The notes under the pieces are model-generated. The model saw only the letters and a list, made by a program, of their open reading frames with translations, had not been told where the DNA came from and made no database searches. Below, one piece after another: positions 61,974-64,000 of a stretch of DNA of 64,000 bases (position 1 is the stretch's first letter; each line of letters begins with the position of its first letter). The position numbers and the translations under genes were made by a program. The DNA is from JALZAI01 sp038212215 (GTDB taxonomy: Bacteria > Actinomycetota > Actinomycetes > Mycobacteriales > Jatrophihabitantaceae), in contig JBBQUT010000021.1 of assembly GCA_038212215.1 (NCBI GenBank), forward strand, positions 16,779 through 80,778. The letters run 5' to 3'.

Positions 61974-62588
61974 AGAATGGTGGTTGCCTCGTCAGAGGCA
62001 CAGGCGGCTGAGAGTCCGGGGCCGAAGTCGGGATGATGCCGCCCGCTGGACCGTCACTGGTTCGACGTCTGCGCAGGGTCGGGAACACCGCTGACGCGGT
62101 CACCGTCAGCGCCAGTTAGTGCTCGGTAAGTCGACCCTAAACGGGTTCGCGAGGATCTCGGACGGTTACCGATACCCACGTTGCTCCGGACGGCGCCGCT
62201 GTGATCGCGCGCGTCCGAGCTTGCCGTGTGGTAGCGGAGACCGCTTGATATGCCGCGGGCTGACCGACAGGCAGTGATGCCGGGCTCCGGCGGGAATCGG
62301 GTTGGGCTTGGGGTCGGTCAGGTCCACGCGGGTCATGTAGGCACGAGGGTCATGTAGGGATGACACATGGGCGTTGTCGACCGCAGAGCTGGTCTCGCCG
62401 TTTGCGTCGCTAAACTCGATCTGCTGCTGCTGCGCGCGGCAATCGACGCGGCGCGGGGGTCGAATTCGTACTCGGTGCTGCTGGTTTGGGGCTAGCGTGG
62501 TGTCGGGCAGATTGTCTGATCCGGTCGATGGTGAGGGCTCTCCTCGGCCGCCCTGCCTTGGGGGCTCAGAGTCGCGAGGGGTGGCGCC
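61974..62588. other. Long spacer with a short direct repeat
   Basis: No gene is visible in 615 bp. GGGTCATGTAGG occurs at 62330 and 62347, a 17-bp period. Confidence 0.4.
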
Positions 62589-62741
62589 ATGAGCTGGTGG
62601 GTGTGGTTGGTCGTGATCGTGGTGATGGCTGTGATCGCTGTCGCAGGGTTCCTAGCGATCCAGGCGCGTCGACGCCGTGGCGGTGTGATCGTGGACCCGG
62701 CGCGCTCGCCTCGCACGCGCGGTCGGAGGGCTCGGCAGTGA
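62589..62741 (+). CDS. 50-residue single-span membrane protein
   Basis: The frame begins MSWWVWLVVIVVMAVIAVAG, a membrane helix, followed by a strongly basic tail (QARRRRGG, RTRGRRARQ), so the tail faces the cytoplasm. Its stop overlaps the GTG of the PRC-barrel gene, which supports that it is real. Confidence 0.65.
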   Translation: MSWWVWLVVIVVMAVIAVAGFLAIQARRRRGGVIVDPARSPRTRGRRARQ

Positions 62742-63328
62742 GTCGGCTGATGCGCACCTCCGAGGTGACGAAGCGTCCGGTCGTGACGCTCGGCGGGGAG
62801 GACATAGCCCAGGTCAAGGACGTGGTGTATTCAGCCGGTGGTGGCGCGGTGGGCGGGTTCACCCTGGCCGGCCGGGGTCTGTTTTCTGGGCCGTCGAAGG
62901 TGGCGCTGGCGTGGACGTCGGTGATGGCATTGGGTCCGGACGCGGTGATAATCCGCGACATAGACGTGCTCGAGCCGGTGGCGACGGTGCTGGACCGGTC
63001 CGTCTCCTCGGGCGGTTCGGGCGGCGACGTGCTGGGGTCGCAGGTCCTCACCGACCGTGGGACGGACCTGGGCACGGTGGTGGACGTCATCCTTGAGATC
63101 GCCGAGCGGGGCGGCGATCACTGCGACGTGGTCGGTTATGAGGTAGAGGCGTCGCGGGCGCTGGGAACGAAGGGCACGAAGGTGTTCATCCCGCTGCCCG
63201 ACACTCTTGCTGCCTCAGGGGATCACTTGATCGTGCCCGCGGCCGCGACCGATTTCGTCGCCCACGACCTCGCGGGGTTCGGCGCAGCGGTGTACGCGTT
63301 CCGGCAGCAACTGGAGGGGACACGCTGA
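62738..63328 (+). CDS. PRC-barrel domain protein
   Basis: A 196-residue protein. TSEVTKRPVVTLGGEDIAQV and VVYSAGGGAVGGFTLAG form one PRC-barrel; a second similar unit begins GSQVLTDRGTDLGTVVDVIL. PRC-barrels bind RNA or partner proteins. The GTG start overlaps the small membrane protein stop; ATG at 62750 is possible. Its stop overlaps the next start. Confidence 0.8.
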   Translation: MSRLMRTSEVTKRPVVTLGGEDIAQVKDVVYSAGGGAVGGFTLAGRGLFSGPSKVALAWTSVMALGPDAVIIRDIDVLEPVATVLDRSVSSGGSGGDVLGSQVLTDRGTDLGTVVDVILEIAERGGDHCDVVGYEVEASRALGTKGTKVFIPLPDTLAASGDHLIVPAAATDFVAHDLAGFGAAVYAFRQQLEGTR

Positions 63329-63762
63329 TGCTGTTCTCCGAGGCGTCCGGACGCAAGGTGGTGAGCACCGCCACGGCCGAGACGGTGGGGCAAATCGTCG
63401 AGTTCGTGATCGACCCTCAGTCGCACACCGTCGTCGCGCTCACGCTGAAAAAGGCCGACCGGGGCGACACGGTGTTGTGGGGTAACCTGACCGCGTTCGG
63501 TGCTGACGCGGTCACGGTTTCAGGCGCCGAGATGATTTCCGATGCCAACGACGCTGTCGCAGAGTTGTCGGGCAAGGCGCAGCGCCTGCTCGGCAAGCGG
63601 GTTCTGACGACGGCGGGTGAGGACCTCGGCCCAGTCGCCGATGTTGATTTCGATCCTGACACCGGTGTCATTACTGCCTTGACTCTTTCGTCGGGATCGA
63701 TCGCGGGCGAACGCTTGATTGGGATCGGCTCCTACGCCGCTGTTGTGCACGCCGGTTCCTAG
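63328..63762 (+). CDS. PRC-barrel domain protein
   Basis: A 144-residue protein with two PRC-like units (SEASGRKVVSTATAETVGQI and GKRVLTTAGEDLGPVADVDF, then DPDTGVITALTL). It resembles its neighbour and overlaps it by one base (TGATG), so the pair is a coupled tandem duplicate. Function unknown; a membrane-associated complex with the 50-residue protein is possible. Confidence 0.82.
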   Translation: MLFSEASGRKVVSTATAETVGQIVEFVIDPQSHTVVALTLKKADRGDTVLWGNLTAFGADAVTVSGAEMISDANDAVAELSGKAQRLLGKRVLTTAGEDLGPVADVDFDPDTGVITALTLSSGSIAGERLIGIGSYAAVVHAGS

Positions 63763-63884
63763 CTCGCCGGGGTTTCGGCCGCCCACCAGTTGCCGCCCGT
63801 GGCCGAGTTCTCGGCCGGACGCCACCGGCGCGCGGAAGTGGCGTCCCGTTCAACTCTCTCTAGTACTGCAGCCGTAGTTCGTGA

Positions 63885-64000
63885 TCATTGGTTTTCGCGG
63901 CGTCGATAGTGGCAGTCGCGGGCTCGGGATTGGTGTCTTCGGCGCCAGGTTGACCAGATGAGCAGCGTGGTGAGGCTGTGTGGTCCGGCGAGCAGTAGGG
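63885..64000 (-). CDS. C-terminal end of a possible transposase (cut by window)
   Basis: The minus strand reads LLLAGPHSLTTLLIWSTWRR then RHQSRARDCHYRRRENQ and a stop. A basic end with 'WRRRHQxxARxCHYRRR' is familiar from actinobacterial IS transposases. Only about 38 residues are inside the window. Confidence 0.45.
   Translation of the reverse strand, partial: LLLAGPHSLTTLLIWSTWRRRHQSRARDCHYRRRENQ

Overview
The window is high-GC DNA from an actinomycete. The evidence is heavy G/C at third codon positions, a predicted F420-type (Ddn-like) flavin domain, GH15, GMC and PRC-barrel genes of actinobacterial type, and a small prophage-like element laid out like the phiRv elements of Mycobacterium. 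I cannot name the genus. No rRNA, complete tRNA or CRISPR array is visible.

Positions 1 to about 45,300 form a layered genomic island. Five copies of the 3' part of a tRNA-Val(GAC) gene punctuate it. Three are 43 bp long and start in the anticodon loop (1187, 31565, 45251). Two are 21 bp long and start in the T loop (10008, 32146). They divide the region into segments. A (left of 1229) ends in a higBA toxin-antitoxin module with a broken toxin. B (1230-10028) is a phiRv2-like satellite prophage with a tyrosine integrase, Xis, a coupled replication operon with a primase-polymerase, a lone HK97 capsid protein and a GIY-YIG protein. C (10029-31607) is a toxin island. D (31608-32166) is a 559 bp remnant. 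E (32167-45293) carries a xylo-oligosaccharide or related beta-glycoside uptake and hydrolysis cluster (xylA, two permeases, binding protein, LacI regulator, GH3), an IS-type transposase, a hydrolase and vapBC. Toxin-antitoxin genes or relics sit just left of each 43-bp copy.

Segment C is the most striking part. It encodes a divergent encapsulin-like (HK97-fold) shell protein, followed 67 bp later by a 3228-residue Tc-toxin A subunit. Facing it is a 2495-residue fused TcB-TcC (SpvB/VCBS/RHS) protein whose C-terminal tip resembles a polymorphic TreTu-type toxin. An overlapping 99-residue gene resembles the matching TriTu-type immunity family. A Tc toxin with an immunity gene and a nanocompartment-like neighbour suggests an antibacterial or self-protected contractile-independent delivery system, not an ordinary insecticidal Tc locus.

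From 45,300 to 64,000 the DNA is metabolic and stress related but still mosaic. It has a ClC chloride channel with CBS domains, a ROK sugar kinase, a GMC dehydrogenase with its small subunit, a GH15 glucoamylase/trehalase-like enzyme, an SDR, a MarR regulator, a fusion of a Ddn-like domain to a metallophosphoesterase, and two PRC-barrel proteins. Relics of CydB, a carotenoid-type oxidoreductase and a second ClC channel lie among them. Five 13-bp palindromes of the form TTGCn-nnn-nGCAA lie before the ClC gene, the MarR gene, the phosphoesterase gene and two small-gene promoters, suggesting a local MarR regulon.
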